Assembly: GCF_025318105.1 (NCBI RefSeq)
Contig: NZ_JAOANI010000015.1
Location: forward strand, 248,001-312,000
Reading direction: 5' to 3'
Source of the DNA: Venatoribacter pacificus
Lineage (GTDB): Bacteria > Pseudomonadota > Gammaproteobacteria > Pseudomonadales > Oceanobacteraceae
DNA: 64,000 bases
Shown here piece after piece: positions 7,354 to 16,278 of the stretch. Under the pieces are notes generated by a model. The model saw nothing but the letters and a program-made list of their open reading frames with translations, was not told the origin of the DNA and did not search any database. The translations under genes and the position numbers were made by a program. Position 1 is the first letter of the stretch. Each line of letters begins with the position of its first letter.

Positions 7354-10155
7354 ATGCACGTGCCGGGCAAAGGATTGCTGCACGCAGTTCAGGCACGGCT
7401 GACGCCTGTGCGCCTGCCGAAGCTGCTGCTGCGTCTGTTGAGTATTATGCTGTCGGCGGTTGTGCTGATTGTGCTGCTGCTGAGCGTTCTGCCTGCCCTG
7501 CTCAAACCAGCGCTGAACCGCTGGCTGCCCGACCTGCTGGCCGATGTCGCCGCCCCCGGCAGCAATGTGGTGGTGCAGATTGAAACATTCAGTTGGACCC
7601 GGTTCCGCCTGAGCGCACTGCAACTGCCACTGGTCGATGGCAGCCTGATTCAGCTTACCGACCTCGACCTGCGTTATAAGCCATCACAATTACTGCAGGG
7701 GCAGTTGAAAACCCTCAATATTGCCGGACTGCACATCAGCTTGCCGGACGAAAGTGCGCGCAAAGTGGCCGTTGTCGCCGCGCACAATGCCGGTAATGCC
7801 GCCCGTGAACAGCTCAATCAATTACTCGAATTGCCGCAATTCAGCCAATGGTTACAACTGCCGCTGGAACAGGTCAGCATTGACCATATTGTGCTGCAAC
7901 ACCCCGCCGCAATGGCCGAACTCAGTGCCAGCCTGACCCCGCAACAATGGCGTATTCACGGCAGCGCCCAGCTCGATAACCTGCCACTGCCGTGGCAGAT
8001 CGAACTGCAACTGCAACACACTGGCGACTGGCTGTTATTGGTCGCCGAACAAAGCCAGCTGTTATTACAGCAGTATGGCCATATTGAACAGGACGCCGAT
8101 AACACCCGTCTGACCCTCAGCCAGCGCCTGGATTTTGCCGCGCTGAGTGAACGCTTACCTCAGCTGGCTGGCCTGCCTCTGCCGCTCAGCCAATTGCAAC
8201 TCAACGCCCAGCTGCAATTACCGAACCGCGCGTATTTACCGCAGGATCTGAGCCTCAGTCTCAGTGCCGAACTCGACACCCGCCAGCAACAACTGGCTGA
8301 CACTATGCTCTGGCACAGCGGCCGCTGGCATTTTGCCCTGAATAAAGCCGACGCAGCTGCCGACTGGCAATGGCAGCTGCGCAGCGAACAACAAAAGCTG
8401 CAGCTGAGTGATGTTCTGCCCAGCAGCAAACAGCCGCTCACGCTCAGCAGCGGGCAGCAGCTGAGCGGCCACTGCAACGCGCCACTCACCACCTGCGAAG
8501 CCGAAGGCAAGCTGCAGAACCAGCTGCAAAGTACAGACGGCAAACAACTGCTGGCACAGTTTAATCTGACCCCGGCGCTGAACTGGCAACAGGGTAGCGC
8601 CCTCAGTCTGGTGTTGCCGCTGGATATTAATGTCAGTGCGCAGAATCCGGATCTGCCGCTGCAAAGCCTGCACAGCGAGGGCGAGCTGATCGCCCTGCTC
8701 GACGCCAGCGGCGACTGGCAACTGAGCAGCATTCCCGGCATCAGCAACAGCCTGCAATTAACCTCGCCTGAGGGCTGGCAATTACCGCCACTGGAATTTC
8801 AGCTGCTGCCCACGTTGTATATCAATGGCAACCTGAACAGTACAAACAACAGCGGCAGCCTGCACAGCGAACCGCTGCGGCTGACCATTAAGCCCTGGCA
8901 TATACAACACGGGGCAGACAGCTTCCTGCAATTACAGACCAGCGAGTTCAGCTGCCAGCCAGCGCCCGGCAGCTCGTTACTGGTTGCGATGCAAACAGTG
9001 TTCAGCGGCCAGTGTGATATCAGCCTGCAACTGGCCAAATCGCGCTGGCAGGGCTGGCCGGTTCCCGAACTCAGCGCCAACGGTCCGCTGAAACTGCTGT
9101 ATTCATTGCAGGATGATCAGCAGAACAGTGAGCCGCAGCAACAGCTTAACGGCGAACTGCAACTCAGTGGTGCCGGTAAGCAACTGCACCTGCGGATGCA
9201 ATTACAGCATGACCTGCTGCAACAGCGTGGCAGTATGCAATGGCACCTCGATGATCTGCTGCTTCACTGGGACAAACTCAATCTGCCGGAAATGACGGCC
9301 TTAACCAAACTCGAGTTTTTAAACGGTGCTCTGGCCGGACAAGGCTGGGTCGACTGGCAACAGGTTAATAATGTCTGGCAAATAAAACCCGACCTGATGC
9401 TGCGCAGCGACAATATCAGCGCGATTTACGATAACAGCATCGGCTTTGAACAATGGAATGCGTTAATTGCCCTGCGCCGCCCATTCAGCGGCGATTATTT
9501 ACTCGACGCACAAATCAGCGGCAAAAGCCTGAATCCGGGTATCGAATTAAAAGACATACTGGCGCGCAGTCAGACACGTATACCGGCTGACTTTTCATAT
9601 GCACTGGCCGAAATTTATGAAATGCACACCGACGTACTCGGCGGCCGCATCCATACGCCATTAATCCGCTTTGATACACGTAAAGACATAAACGCCTTTG
9701 GTATTGAACTTGAGCATATTCAGCTGGCACAGATCGCCGCGCTGGAAGCCAAGGCCGAAGTTCAGGCAAGCGGTACTCTCGATGGCGTATTACCTATTGT
9801 GCTAACTAAAGAAGGGGTACAGATTCCCGGCGGCACTTTATTTGCCCGCGATCCGGGTGGCGTTATCCGCTACCAGAACGCCACCTCAGAAGCGCTGCAG
9901 CAATCCGATCAGACCGTTGGCCTGGCCATGCAATTACTGCAGAATTTTAACTACGACCAGCTGCAATCCAATATTCAGTATCAGCCCGACGGCGCACTGA
10001 ATTTAGGTTTGCAGTTTCAGGGAAAAAACCCGGATTTCTTTGGCGGCCAGGCAACGCACCTGAATGTGAATCTGGAATATAACTTACTGGATTTGCTGGA
10101 AAGCCTGCGCGTTACTCAGGACGTAATCAGCAGGCTTGAAGAAAAATACCAATGA
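7354..10155 (+). CDS. YdbH-like (DctA-YdbH domain) AsmA-type envelope protein
   Basis: A 933-residue protein with one N-terminal membrane anchor (LLRLLSIMLSAVVLIVLLLSVLPALL), a very long Gln/Leu-rich beta-strand periplasmic region, and a C-terminal block resembling the DctA-YdbH domain (AKAEVQASGTLDGVLPIVLTKEGVQIPGGTLFARDPGGVIRYQ). YdbH, TamB and YhdP are AsmA-like bridge proteins proposed to move phospholipids from inner to outer membrane. Here the gene is linked to rpiA and lacks the ynbE/ydbL partners seen in enterics. Base composition is ordinary. Confidence is high for the family, moderate for the lipid-transport role. Confidence 0.85.
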   Translation: MHVPGKGLLHAVQARLTPVRLPKLLLRLLSIMLSAVVLIVLLLSVLPALLKPALNRWLPDLLADVAAPGSNVVVQIETFSWTRFRLSALQLPLVDGSLIQLTDLDLRYKPSQLLQGQLKTLNIAGLHISLPDESARKVAVVAAHNAGNAAREQLNQLLELPQFSQWLQLPLEQVSIDHIVLQHPAAMAELSASLTPQQWRIHGSAQLDNLPLPWQIELQLQHTGDWLLLVAEQSQLLLQQYGHIEQDADNTRLTLSQRLDFAALSERLPQLAGLPLPLSQLQLNAQLQLPNRAYLPQDLSLSLSAELDTRQQQLADTMLWHSGRWHFALNKADAAADWQWQLRSEQQKLQLSDVLPSSKQPLTLSSGQQLSGHCNAPLTTCEAEGKLQNQLQSTDGKQLLAQFNLTPALNWQQGSALSLVLPLDINVSAQNPDLPLQSLHSEGELIALLDASGDWQLSSIPGISNSLQLTSPEGWQLPPLEFQLLPTLYINGNLNSTNNSGSLHSEPLRLTIKPWHIQHGADSFLQLQTSEFSCQPAPGSSLLVAMQTVFSGQCDISLQLAKSRWQGWPVPELSANGPLKLLYSLQDDQQNSEPQQQLNGELQLSGAGKQLHLRMQLQHDLLQQRGSMQWHLDDLLLHWDKLNLPEMTALTKLEFLNGALAGQGWVDWQQVNNVWQIKPDLMLRSDNISAIYDNSIGFEQWNALIALRRPFSGDYLLDAQISGKSLNPGIELKDILARSQTRIPADFSYALAEIYEMHTDVLGGRIHTPLIRFDTRKDINAFGIELEHIQLAQIAALEAKAEVQASGTLDGVLPIVLTKEGVQIPGGTLFARDPGGVIRYQNATSEALQQSDQTVGLAMQLLQNFNYDQLQSNIQYQPDGALNLGLQFQGKNPDFFGGQATHLNVNLEYNLLDLLESLRVTQDVISRLEEKYQ

Positions 10156-10651
10156 ATAAAACGCAAAAATAAATAATCAGGCATATTTTATATCTGCCTG
10201 CTTCTGTCTATAAATCCATTAAAAACATAAGACATCCGTACCATATAATAGCCACAAACCCTTAAATATAAGGGCAATTCGTGCCAACTATTTCTTTTAA
10301 TATATATTGCACTAACCCAAAGAGCGCGCTTATGTTTCAATCCGAGCGCCTGAACTTATCCAGGTTAACAGGCCCCGAAAACTGAGTGTCTGCATTCCTC
10401 AGAGGCCAGAATAAAAATGGCCACAATAAAAATAATATTAAATCCGCCAATAAGAGCGGGTAATTATAAAAATTTATTCTCACGGTGATCTCTATGACTG
10501 CATTCCAGACTCTGCCACAACGCGAATAATCGCTGCCATTCCGCGATATACGGCACCATCGTACTTATATTGCATAAAACAATAACCGACCTGACATTGC
10601 CGCTATCCGGCGATGCGGATTTGTTTTGCCCTGAATAAGGAATGGATTTCA
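10156..10651 (+). other. A/T-rich intergenic region upstream of the GH3 operon
   Basis: About 500 bp without a convincing gene. It is clearly A/T-richer than the neighbouring genes, consistent with a regulatory leader for the following six-gene operon. A weak hairpin (CAGGCA/TGCCTG, 10178-10201) may end the YdbH-like transcript. A TATAAT hexamer at 10244-10249 has no good -35 partner. No promoter can be assigned with confidence. Confidence 0.4.
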
Positions 10652-11395
10652 ATGACTCAGAATAAAAGAGCATTAACCTGTCGTTTTCTGCCACTGGAGC
10701 AGATTTCAGTTAAACATCTGCGCGATATGTACCGGGTATTTTCCCGTTATTACGCCAATACCGATCTGGAAACCTTTGTCCAGGATATGAACCGTAAAAG
10801 CGGTGTATTTCTGCTGGCAGAGAAAGCCGGAAACCGGGTGGTCGGTTTCAGTACCTGGACCGAAGTGGCGCTGAATTATGGCAACGGAAAAGCCATTGGC
10901 GTATTCAGTGGAGATACCATTCTGGAAAAAGATTACTGGGGAAATAAAGCGCTGCAGCAGGCGTTTGCATTACGGATGCTGAAGCTGAAATTAACCCGCC
11001 CCGGCACCCGGGTTTTCTGGTTGCTGATTTCCAAAGGTTATAAAACCTACCTGCTTCTGGCCAATAACTTTGTTCGCCATTACCCCAATCACCATAACCG
11101 CGATAAAAGTCTGGTCGGTGTTATCGACCAGTACTGCGAAAAATTATTTCCCGATTATTACGACCGTAATAATCGCCTGCTGGATTTTGGTGATCACTCC
11201 CAGCACCTGAAAGGGGATGTTGCCGACATTACGGATTGCATGCGTGAAGCCAATGCAAAGATCCGCTTTTTTGATGACACCAATCCATCCTGGCGCCGCG
11301 GTACTGAGCTGCCCTGCGTCGGTGAAGTCTGCAGCCGAACCTTTATCGGCTTTTTCCGTAAACAGCTCGGCAGCCGGCGCAGCACACTGCAGTAA
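10652..11395 (+). CDS. GNAT-like N-acyltransferase, first gene of GH3/RND operon
   Basis: A 247-residue soluble protein of no named family that I recognise. Residues about 45-110 look like a GNAT fold: GVFLLAEKAGNRVVGFSTWTE (strand pair) and GDTILEKDYWGNKALQQAF, which fits the acyl-CoA-binding strand-loop-helix (motif A) in a degenerate form. The C-terminal half is probably structural or substrate-binding. AAGGAAT lies 8 nt before ATG 10652, which is why this start is preferred over an in-frame ATG at 10613. It is followed by the GH3 gene after 9 bp with AAGGAGT, so it is part of the same transcript. GNAT assignment is an inference. Confidence 0.6.
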   Translation: MTQNKRALTCRFLPLEQISVKHLRDMYRVFSRYYANTDLETFVQDMNRKSGVFLLAEKAGNRVVGFSTWTEVALNYGNGKAIGVFSGDTILEKDYWGNKALQQAFALRMLKLKLTRPGTRVFWLLISKGYKTYLLLANNFVRHYPNHHNRDKSLVGVIDQYCEKLFPDYYDRNNRLLDFGDHSQHLKGDVADITDCMREANAKIRFFDDTNPSWRRGTELPCVGEVCSRTFIGFFRKQLGSRRSTLQ

Positions 11396-11404
11396 GGAGT
11401 CATT

Positions 11405-13042
11405 ATGAATATTTCTACCCGCTTACTGCATCAGATTTCCTATCGTCTGAGCCGCTATGGTCAGCAACGTTTTATGCGCGCCAGTCATGCACTGAAAGCG
11501 GCGCAGCTGGCACGCTTTCAGAACATTATGGCGGTTGTATCCGGCTCAGACAGCGGTTATCAGCGCGGCCTTACGCTGGCGACCAACGTTGAAGAATTTC
11601 GCCAGCGAGTACCATTAAGCGATTATGAAGACTGGCAGAATGCCATTAACCGCCAGCGCAGTTCCGGTGAATTTATTCTGACGACAGAGACGTGCCAGCG
11701 TTATCAGCCAACCAGTGGCTCAACAGCACAGATTAAATGGATTCCCTATACCCCGGAATTCCTGCGCGAACTCGATCAGGCCATTAATCCGTGGATGGCC
11801 GACCTGTACAGCCGTTATCCCGCCATCCGTAAAGGCCGGCATTACTGGTCACTGTCATGGGTGCCGGGTGAATTACGCAGTGTTGCCAACAGCGTTAATG
11901 ACGACCTGCAATTACTGCCGTGGTGGAAGCGTTTATTTATGAACCGCACCATGGCCGTGCCGCAGGCGGTGTCGCTGGCACCAAGCTCAGAATTATCACT
12001 GTTCGCATCGCTTTGTTATTTATGCGCAGCCCGCGATCTCACCCTGATGTCTGTCTGGAGCCCCACCTTTCTGCTCAGCCTGCTGGAGCAATTAGGACAG
12101 CAACGCATGGCCGTTGCCCAGGTTCTGGAACAGGGTCGCTGGGGAGAACAGCAAACCAGCCTCGGACATTTAAGCGCTCCGCGCAATCGTATTAATGCTG
12201 CATTGCTGCGTAACTGGAACGGCAGAATAAACGCCACCATCACCCGGAAATTATGGCCTGAACTGGCGTTGATCAGCGCCTGGGATACATCATCATCCGA
12301 ACCCTGGGCCAGACAACTGCAGCAGTTATTCAGCCACAGTGATTTTCAGGGAAAAGGTTTATGGGCCACCGAAGGGGTTGTAACCATTCCTTACGGCCAG
12401 CAATATCCGCTGGCGCTGGAAAGTCATTTCTACGAGTTTGAAAATCTGGCCAACAAACAGATTTTATTCAGCTGGGAACTGGAGCCCGGTATGCAGGTTC
12501 GTCCGGTGATTACCACCGCCAGCGGCCTGTTACGTTACCGCACCAAAGACCGGCTGCTGGTTGATGGTTTTATTAATCAATGCCCGACCCTGCGTTTTAT
12601 CAGCCGCTTATCCGGCACCGATATGGTCGGCGAAAAAATGTCTCCGCAAGCGGTGCTGAATATATTCAGTACCCTGACTGCCGCCCTGCCACTGCAACCG
12701 GTGTCATTACTGGCCGTACCGGCGGAACAGGGTAACCACCGTCCAACCTACGTACTGCTGGCCAGTGGTGGTCAGGAGCTGCAGACAGAAACCCAGCAGC
12801 GGCTTGAAGCTTTATTGCAGGAACATTTCCACTATAAGCTCGCCCGCGAACTCGGCCAGCTGAATCCGGCACGCGTAATCATCAGCGACAACGCCATGGC
12901 AACTTATACTCACCTGCGGCTGCAGAGTGGTGCAGTGGCCGGCAATATTAAAGTAGAACCGTTATTACTTTGCCCTGCCGCCAGCGAGTTGCTGAATACT
13001 CTGCCGGAACACAGTCTGGCGGAAAGTGGAGCCATCGCGTGA
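11405..13042 (+). CDS. GH3-family acyl-adenylate/amido synthetase
   Basis: A 545-residue member of the GH3 branch of the ANL superfamily. It shows the ATP-binding block YQPTSGSTAQIKWIPYT, the second core block GLWATEGVVTIPYG, and the hinge-proximal SGLLRYRTKDR followed by DMVGEKMS. Plant GH3 enzymes adenylate a small carboxylic acid (indole acetate, jasmonate) and transfer it to an amino acid; bacterial members are largely uncharacterised. There is no signal peptide, so it is cytoplasmic. Its stop overlaps the next GTG start by 4 bases (GTGA), indicating translational coupling. The substrate is unknown; context suggests synthesis of an exported amide-type metabolite. Confidence 0.85.
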   Translation: MNISTRLLHQISYRLSRYGQQRFMRASHALKAAQLARFQNIMAVVSGSDSGYQRGLTLATNVEEFRQRVPLSDYEDWQNAINRQRSSGEFILTTETCQRYQPTSGSTAQIKWIPYTPEFLRELDQAINPWMADLYSRYPAIRKGRHYWSLSWVPGELRSVANSVNDDLQLLPWWKRLFMNRTMAVPQAVSLAPSSELSLFASLCYLCAARDLTLMSVWSPTFLLSLLEQLGQQRMAVAQVLEQGRWGEQQTSLGHLSAPRNRINAALLRNWNGRINATITRKLWPELALISAWDTSSSEPWARQLQQLFSHSDFQGKGLWATEGVVTIPYGQQYPLALESHFYEFENLANKQILFSWELEPGMQVRPVITTASGLLRYRTKDRLLVDGFINQCPTLRFISRLSGTDMVGEKMSPQAVLNIFSTLTAALPLQPVSLLAVPAEQGNHRPTYVLLASGGQELQTETQQRLEALLQEHFHYKLARELGQLNPARVIISDNAMATYTHLRLQSGAVAGNIKVEPLLLCPAASELLNTLPEHSLAESGAIA

Positions 13043-14130
13043 GCAGCTATTGCATCCGGCCGGCCTGTACTCAGGATTCGGCCGGCTTACTGAAACTGCT
13101 GGCCGCAACCGCCCAACAGGGAAGCATCCGTCTGACCTTTGAGCGTAATCCTGATTATTTTTATGCCGCGGCAGTCAGTAGCCAGCGACCGGAAATCTGG
13201 GTAATGGAAAAACCCGGTCATGGCATTATCGGTACGTTCAGCATCGGCCAGCGCCGGGTATTTATTAATGGCCAGCCAACGTCGGTTCGTTATGGCAGTG
13301 ATCTGCGTATTCACCCGGATTTTCAGGGTGGCCGTACTCTGTACCGCTTATTCGGCACCTATCGTCAGCAAATGCAGAACGAGTGGATGCAGACCGTTAT
13401 TCTCGACGAAAACCGTGCCTCACTGAGCACCGTTGGCAGCGGCCGCAATACACTGCCGCAATATCTTCCTGCCGGAATGTTTACCACCTGGCTGATCAGC
13501 CTGCGGCGGAAAAAAAATATCGCGGATGATCCGTTAATCCATCCGGCCAGAACGGGAGATATTGCCGAGATGCAGGCATTTTTTGACCGCGAAGCCGCCA
13601 GTAAACAGTTTTACCCCTGTTACGATTTCTCGCGAATCGGCAGCGATGATCCGTACTACCGCAATATTAAAATCAGTGATTTTTTTATTCTGCGTGAACA
13701 TGGGGAAATTACGGCGCTGGCTGGTTTGTGGGATCAGAAGGATTTTAAACAGACCCGGATCAGTGGCTACGCACCGCTACTGCATCATTTGCGGCCATTC
13801 TATAACAGCCTTACCTGGCTGACCGGACACCTGGCATTACCTGCCGTTAATTCGCTCAATCATTATCAGATGCTGCACAGCGTGGTGGTTAAAAATAATG
13901 ATCCCGGGCGCTTTGCGCGGTTGTTACGCACCCTGCGGAAAACAGCACAGCAACGTAATGCCCTGGCTCTGGCCTGCGGTTTTGACAGCCGTGACCCGCT
14001 GTTAAAAATCGTCCGCCGGCATCCCGGCCACGCCTTAAAAAGCCGGAATTTCATTGCTACCTATCAACCAGAACTGGTGCAGAAGCTGGATTTAACCCGC
14101 CTGCAATATCCGGAAATCAGCCGTCTTTAA
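13039..14130 (+). CDS. Tandem GNAT-domain acyltransferase
   Basis: A 363-residue protein starting at GTG 13039, overlapping the GH3 stop. The first half contains a recognisable acetyl-CoA-binding motif, GSDLRIHPDFQGGRTLYRLF (R-x-x-G-G-R form), preceded by IWVMEKPGHGIIGTFSIGQRR. The second half restarts with a GNAT-like block (IHPARTGDIAEMQAFFDRE ... FFILREHGEITALAGLWDQ), so two GNAT-type folds in one chain are likely. It probably transfers an acyl group to an amine in the product made with the GH3 enzyme. The substrate is not predictable from sequence. Confidence 0.75.
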   Translation: MSSYCIRPACTQDSAGLLKLLAATAQQGSIRLTFERNPDYFYAAAVSSQRPEIWVMEKPGHGIIGTFSIGQRRVFINGQPTSVRYGSDLRIHPDFQGGRTLYRLFGTYRQQMQNEWMQTVILDENRASLSTVGSGRNTLPQYLPAGMFTTWLISLRRKKNIADDPLIHPARTGDIAEMQAFFDREAASKQFYPCYDFSRIGSDDPYYRNIKISDFFILREHGEITALAGLWDQKDFKQTRISGYAPLLHHLRPFYNSLTWLTGHLALPAVNSLNHYQMLHSVVVKNNDPGRFARLLRTLRKTAQQRNALALACGFDSRDPLLKIVRRHPGHALKSRNFIATYQPELVQKLDLTRLQYPEISRL

Positions 14131-14140
14131 CAGGGAATTT

Positions 14141-15100
14141 ATGCGCAAGGATTATATTGCCCAGTGGTACGAAGTACGGGAAGAGCAAGGAATTTCCGAC
14201 CGTATTCACTGTTTTATACACAACAGTCAGGAGCAGAAGACCCAGTGGCATCATTTCCGCCACCGCGATACCGATGGCATTGGTATGCTGACTAATGTAC
14301 GCGAGCAACTGGGCTATCCGGCCAGTTCACTGCCACGCTGCCGCGACCTGACCGAGCCCGGTTTCTGGCAAACCCTGAATAAGGTACGGCGGCAACGCAA
14401 AGACCGCACACCGAAAACCGTACACTGGAAAAAAGCCAGTACAACAAAAGCCGGCGAAACAGCCACGGCTGTTACAGAACCTGAATTTACAGTGCTTAAC
14501 ACAACCACCGTCAGCCGCTTAAAAACAGTGGCTGCTGCACGGGGAGTCTCTCTGGCAAGCCTTACCTTTGCCTGTCTGAATAAGGTTATTTTTTCCGTCT
14601 GCCTGCAACCGGGAAGCCGCGCCTGGTGGTTTTATCCGGTGAATGTCCGTGGCGCTGTCAGCGGGCCGGAACAGAGTAATTTATCATCCGGTTTTTATCT
14701 GGCACTGGACGAACACAGATGTGCCGGACACATTCATGCACAGGTAAAAGCAAAGCTGGTCGCCAGAGAACATTGGTGGTTATGGAAGATGGCTCATATT
14801 GGCCGCTGGATTGGTAAAACCGGGGTGCGCTTTATTTACCGGCACATCAGCGGTTCGCAGTTTTATCTCGGCTCGTTCAGCTATCTGGGAGACTGGTCAC
14901 TGCCACAGCATCCGCACAGTGTTGTTGGTGTCTGCGGTGCCGGCAGCGCGAATTATCCGATTGCCACCGGCGTGACTGAGTGCAATGGGCAACTGACACT
15001 GGCACTTAAATTTCACCCTTCAATTGCTCTGGCGCAGGAAACACAGCAGCGCTGCCTGCAGCTGTGGCAACAGTCATTGCAGGAGCTGAGTTATGCCTGA
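14141..15100 (+). CDS. Condensation/CAT-like acyltransferase with HxxxDG motif
   Basis: A 319-residue protein. Near residue 41 it carries HRDTDG, which fits the HxxxDG active-site motif of CoA-dependent acyltransferases related to chloramphenicol acetyltransferase, NRPS condensation domains and wax-ester/PapA enzymes. Later segments also fit the fold: WWFYPVNVRGAV (the PVNxR block of WES/Pap-type enzymes) and the C-terminal ATGVTECNGQLTLALKFHPS. It is shorter than a full condensation domain (about 450). It overlaps the adaptor gene by 8 bases. In context it may make an ester or amide bond in the operon's product. Confidence 0.65.
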   Translation: MRKDYIAQWYEVREEQGISDRIHCFIHNSQEQKTQWHHFRHRDTDGIGMLTNVREQLGYPASSLPRCRDLTEPGFWQTLNKVRRQRKDRTPKTVHWKKASTTKAGETATAVTEPEFTVLNTTTVSRLKTVAAARGVSLASLTFACLNKVIFSVCLQPGSRAWWFYPVNVRGAVSGPEQSNLSSGFYLALDEHRCAGHIHAQVKAKLVAREHWWLWKMAHIGRWIGKTGVRFIYRHISGSQFYLGSFSYLGDWSLPQHPHSVVGVCGAGSANYPIATGVTECNGQLTLALKFHPSIALAQETQQRCLQLWQQSLQELSYA

Positions 15101-16271
15101 TGTATTTTCTGCCAGCAGCACAGATAACAGACGTCCGCACAAGATCCGCCCTATTGCAGTCTGGCTGACCGCGGTTCTGGCCCTGTTATTAATCGCAGCA
15201 TTATTGGTACTACAGGCACCGCTGCCGGCCACACAAACGCCTGCCAGCATGGCACCAAGCGTACCGGTTATCAGCGTTGTCGCGCAGGACATAACCATTC
15301 CGGTACACAGCCAGGGTCATGTCCGTATGGCGCGGGAGTTTTACCTGAGCAGTCAGGTGCAGGGGCAGGTGCAATACGTCAGCGAGCATTTTATTAATGG
15401 TCAGCAGGTACAACAGGGCGAACTGCTGCTGAGTATTGATGCCGCACCTTACGAGCTGGAGGTTCGCCAGCACCAGGCCAACCTCGACAGCCGCCTGCTG
15501 CAGCTGGAAGAAATCCGCGCTCAGGCTGAAGTGGCACGCCAGCAGGCCAGCGAAAATGATTTTGCCCGTTATATTCCGCATCTGCGCATGGCCAACAGCC
15601 AGGTTGCTGCGGCCCGCGCCGCCCTGCAATACGCACAACAGCAACTGCGTGACACACGTATATATGCGGCGGTCAGCGGACGTATTGCCCGTGCCACAAT
15701 ACAACCGGGGCAACAGGTTTCTCCGGCGATGGTTCTGGGTGTTATTTATGACGATAACTGGCAGGAAATCCGCTTGCCGGTCAGCGATCATGAAGCACAA
15801 TTATTAGGCATCCGCCCGGGTACAGAAAAGCCATTGCCGGCAGTCACCCTAACAACAGCAGGCGGTACAAAAATACCAGCGCAGATTACCGGCAGCGAAG
15901 CCGGCCGCGATGCCTTTCAGCAAATTATTTTGCTGGCCCGGCCACAATATTCTGCGGATATAACGCCACTGTTGCCCGGCACCTTTGTTGAAGCCGAAAT
16001 TCTCAGTCCGGTCATTACCGGCATCAGTCGTATTCCACGCTCAGCTCTACAGGCCGGTAATCATTTATTAATGGTTGATCAGCAACACCTGCTGCACGAT
16101 GTAAATGCCAATCTTTTGTATGCGGGTAAAGATCAGCTGTATCTGCGTAATAAATTTTCAACACCGGTTCTGCTGGTTAACAGCAGCCGTCACGCCCTGC
16201 TGCCCGGCAGCCAGATTATTCCGGTTAATACCGGCAGCAGAGAGCAACTGGCCACGGCGGCCGGAGAATGA
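15093..16271 (+). CDS. RND efflux periplasmic adaptor (membrane fusion protein)
   Basis: A 392-residue HlyD-type adaptor. One N-terminal anchor (IRPIAVWLTAVLALLLIAALLVL) is followed by the lipoyl half (VSEHFINGQQVQQGELLLSID), a short coiled-coil hairpin (ASRLLQL-type heptads at about 130-190), the second lipoyl half (DTRIYAAVSGRIARATIQPGQQV) and a beta-barrel (LLPGTFVEAEILSPV). It links an inner-membrane pump to an outer-membrane channel. AGGAG lies inside the previous gene. No TolC-type gene is in the operon, so a channel from elsewhere must be used. Confidence 0.92.
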   Translation: MPDVFSASSTDNRRPHKIRPIAVWLTAVLALLLIAALLVLQAPLPATQTPASMAPSVPVISVVAQDITIPVHSQGHVRMAREFYLSSQVQGQVQYVSEHFINGQQVQQGELLLSIDAAPYELEVRQHQANLDSRLLQLEEIRAQAEVARQQASENDFARYIPHLRMANSQVAAARAALQYAQQQLRDTRIYAAVSGRIARATIQPGQQVSPAMVLGVIYDDNWQEIRLPVSDHEAQLLGIRPGTEKPLPAVTLTTAGGTKIPAQITGSEAGRDAFQQIILLARPQYSADITPLLPGTFVEAEILSPVITGISRIPRSALQAGNHLLMVDQQHLLHDVNANLLYAGKDQLYLRNKFSTPVLLVNSSRHALLPGSQIIPVNTGSREQLATAAGE

Positions 16272-16278
16272 GACAACC

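Noticed and set aside
10464..10694. Minus-strand 76-codon frame in the gap before the GH3 operon
   Set aside because: It overlaps the start of a better supported gene, has no ribosome-binding site and no family features.
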